Of a stretch of DNA of 25,486 bases, positions 24,292 to 25,486 are shown in pieces (position 1 is the first letter of the stretch; every line of letters begins with the position of its first letter). The notes beneath the pieces are model-generated. The model had not been told where the DNA came from. It saw only the letters and a program-made list of their open reading frames with translations, and ran no database searches. Source of the stretch: Pleionea sp052032335 (GTDB taxonomy: Bacteria > Pseudomonadota > Gammaproteobacteria > Enterobacterales > Kangiellaceae); assembly GCA_052032335.1 (NCBI GenBank), contig JBPEWV010000033.1, positions 1 to 25,486 of the forward strand. Reading direction: 5' to 3'. The translations under genes were made by a program, and so were the position numbers.

Positions 24292-25116
24292 ATGTCACAG
24301 TTAGAATCTCTAATCCAAAACGCATTTGAAGAACGCGCTCAATTTTCACCGTCGAAAGCACCGCAAGAAGTTCGCGATGCAGTAAACCAGGCGCTAACCA
24401 TGATCGACCAGGGCCAGGCACGTGTTGCTGAAAAAATAAATGGCCAATGGGTGGTTAACGAATGGCTTAAAAAAGCGGTCCTGTTATCTTTCCGACTGAA
24501 TGACAACAGTGTAATGGATGGCGGTTTCACCCAGTTTTTTGACAAAGTGCCAAGTAAATATCATGGCATGACCGAAGCCCAGTTTGCCGAGTCAGGCGTA
24601 CGAGTAGTACCTCCCGCAATGGCTCGACGTGGCAGTTATATTGCGCCCAATGTTGTGTTAATGCCCTCCTACGTCAACATTGGTGCTTATATCGATGAAG
24701 GCACTATGGTCGATACCTGGGCAACGGTTGGTAGCTGTGCGCAAATTGGTAAGAACGTGCATTTATCCGGTGGTGTGGGGATCGGTGGCGTACTGGAACC
24801 TTTGCAGGCCAGCCCGACCATTATTGAAGACAACTGCTTTATTGGCGCTCGCTCAGAAATCGTTGAAGGCGTAATTGTCGAGCAAGGCGCCGTTATTTCG
24901 ATGGGTGTTTACATCGGTCAAAGCACCCGCATTTACAACCGCGAAACCCAGGAAATCAGTTACGGTCGAATTCCGGCAGGCGCCGTTGTGGTACCGGGAA
25001 GCCTACCCTCTGACGACGGTCGATACAGCTTGTATTGCGCTGTTATCGTTAAACAGGTTGACGCAAAAACACGGGCCAAAACCGGCATTAACGAGTTATT
25101 ACGCTTAGCCGACTAA
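24292..25116 (+). CDS. dapD: 2,3,4,5-tetrahydropyridine-2,6-dicarboxylate N-succinyltransferase
   Basis: DapD succinylates tetrahydrodipicolinate in the succinylase branch of lysine/diaminopimelate synthesis, which supplies peptidoglycan. The 274-aa protein (same length as in E. coli) has an N-terminal helical domain (MSQLESLIQNAFEERAQF), a hexapeptide-repeat beta helix (about 100-225; AYIDEGTMVDTWATVGSCAQ and GARSEIVEGVIVEQGAVISM) and the C-terminal piece RYSLYCAVIVKQVDAKTR. CGAGAG before the ATG is an adequate ribosome site. It is the last gene of the map-glnD-dapD unit. Confidence 0.98.
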   Translation: MSQLESLIQNAFEERAQFSPSKAPQEVRDAVNQALTMIDQGQARVAEKINGQWVVNEWLKKAVLLSFRLNDNSVMDGGFTQFFDKVPSKYHGMTEAQFAESGVRVVPPAMARRGSYIAPNVVLMPSYVNIGAYIDEGTMVDTWATVGSCAQIGKNVHLSGGVGIGGVLEPLQASPTIIEDNCFIGARSEIVEGVIVEQGAVISMGVYIGQSTRIYNRETQEISYGRIPAGAVVVPGSLPSDDGRYSLYCAVIVKQVDAKTRAKTGINELLRLAD

Positions 25117-25133
25117 AACCGGCTTTTTATTTT
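25107..25133 (+). terminator. Hairpin with T-tract at the dapD stop
   Basis: AGCCG (25107-25111) and CGGCT (25120-25124) form a five-pair stem with an eight-base loop that includes the dapD stop, followed by TTTTATTTT. The stem is short, so termination may be partial. Confidence 0.45.
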
Positions 25134-25175
25134 GCTTCAGCTTGATTAATCACTTCGGATCAAACTCAAGATTCA

Positions 25176-25207
25176 GCCGGGCTATTAAATATAAACCCGG
25201 CCTTTCC
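25176..25207 (+). terminator. Second hairpin downstream of dapD
   Basis: GCCGGG (25176-25181) pairs with CCCGGC (25196-25201) across a 14-base AT-rich loop, followed by CTTTCCTT. It probably backs up the hairpin at the dapD stop. The 287 bp from dapD to the next gene holds these two hairpins and a candidate promoter; no gene is seen. Confidence 0.5.
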
Positions 25208-25321
25208 TTGTCAAGACTCTTCAGCAAACCTTAAGCCTTCATTACAGAACAGTAACATCCGCTTTAGCTAACATTACGCTCTGCGAAATCAATAAAAAGC
25301 TCGGTGCATCCGTCATAGCTT

Positions 25322-25350
25322 TTGCCCGAACGCCTTATAAGGTATATTTT
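25322..25350 (+). promoter_or_regulatory. Candidate promoter of the LacI-family gene
   Basis: TTGCCC (25322-25327; 4 of 6) and TATTTT (25345-25350; 4 of 6) have 17-bp spacing. A perfect 8-bp palindrome CTTATAAG lies in the spacer and could be part of an operator. By eye only. Confidence 0.3.
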
Positions 25351-25403
25351 AACACTTGAGTCGATACAAACTCGCAACCGTAACGTCTGCCTTAGAGGAT
25401 TTC

Positions 25404-25486
25404 ATGAAAGGAAAAGCAACGTCTTTTGATATTGCGCACCAAGCCGGTGTTTCACAATCGACCGTATCGCGGGCGTTACGTGACAG
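25404..25486 (+). CDS. LacI-family transcriptional regulator, N-terminal 27 residues (cut by window edge)
   Basis: The ATG at 25404 is preceded by AGAGGA at good spacing. The 27 visible codons encode the LacI-type DNA-binding helix-turn-helix: SFDIAHQAGVSQSTVSRALR, in which the recognition helix SQSTVSRAL is characteristic. The hinge helix and the periplasmic-binding-like effector domain lie outside the window, so the sugar or nucleoside sensed is unknown. It follows dapD after terminator-like hairpins and is probably a separate unit. Confidence 0.9.
   Translation, partial: MKGKATSFDIAHQAGVSQSTVSRALRD

Noticed and set aside
1..25486. Search by eye for tRNA, rRNA, CRISPR arrays, insertion sequences and phage genes
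   Set aside because: No direct-repeat arrays, transposase or integrase frames, or tRNA-like cloverleaf ends were seen.

Overview
The window is a gammaproteobacterial chromosomal segment of mid GC content. It is built around the classic cluster rpsB-tsf-pyrH-frr-uppS-cdsA-dxr-rseP-bamA-skp-lpxD-fabZ-lpxA-lpxB-rnhB-dnaE, in the same order as in Escherichia coli and all on the minus strand. map-glnD-dapD is divergent on the plus strand, also as in enterics. The proteins look like a marine, Oceanospirillales/Kangiella-type gammaproteobacterium, but that placement is a guess from general resemblance and was not tested.

Layout from left to right. Positions 1-1144 (minus) hold a translationally coupled pair: a small lipoprotein gene and the start of an exported protein resembling the N-terminal propeller of S9 prolyl-oligopeptidases, cut by the window edge. 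At 1259-4738 is dnaE. accA, which follows dnaE in E. coli, is not here. Between dnaE and rnhB two extra minus-strand genes are found: a 74-aa DUF1653-type protein and an unrecognised 257-aa protein with a TTG start. Positions 6096-10088 hold rnhB, lpxB, lpxA, fabZ and lpxD, tightly overlapping (lipid A acylation and disaccharide formation, fatty-acid dehydration, RNA-DNA hybrid removal). Positions 10104-14500 hold skp, bamA and rseP (outer-membrane protein chaperone, insertion machine and envelope-stress protease). Positions 14519-17351 hold dxr, cdsA and uppS (isoprenoid precursor, CDP-diacylglycerol and undecaprenyl diphosphate synthesis). Positions 17416-20504 hold frr, pyrH, tsf and rpsB (translation and UMP phosphorylation). 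The divergent control region at 20505-20848 carries an extended -10 rpsB promoter and a structured rpsB leader on one strand and a candidate map promoter on the other. Then come map, glnD and dapD, two hairpins, and the first 27 codons of a LacI-family regulator running off the right edge.

Most of the window is conserved core genome coupling translation, envelope biogenesis and nitrogen/lysine metabolism. I see no mobile element, CRISPR array, tRNA or rRNA, and no convincing new multi-gene system. The parts not explained by standard synteny are the lipoprotein/S9-like pair, the two genes inserted between rnhB and dnaE, and several RNA hairpins at gene boundaries (rpsB leader, rpsB/tsf, frr/uppS). 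LpxA carries a Met at the hydrocarbon-ruler position, which predicts a short (C10) 3-hydroxyacyl chain on lipid A.
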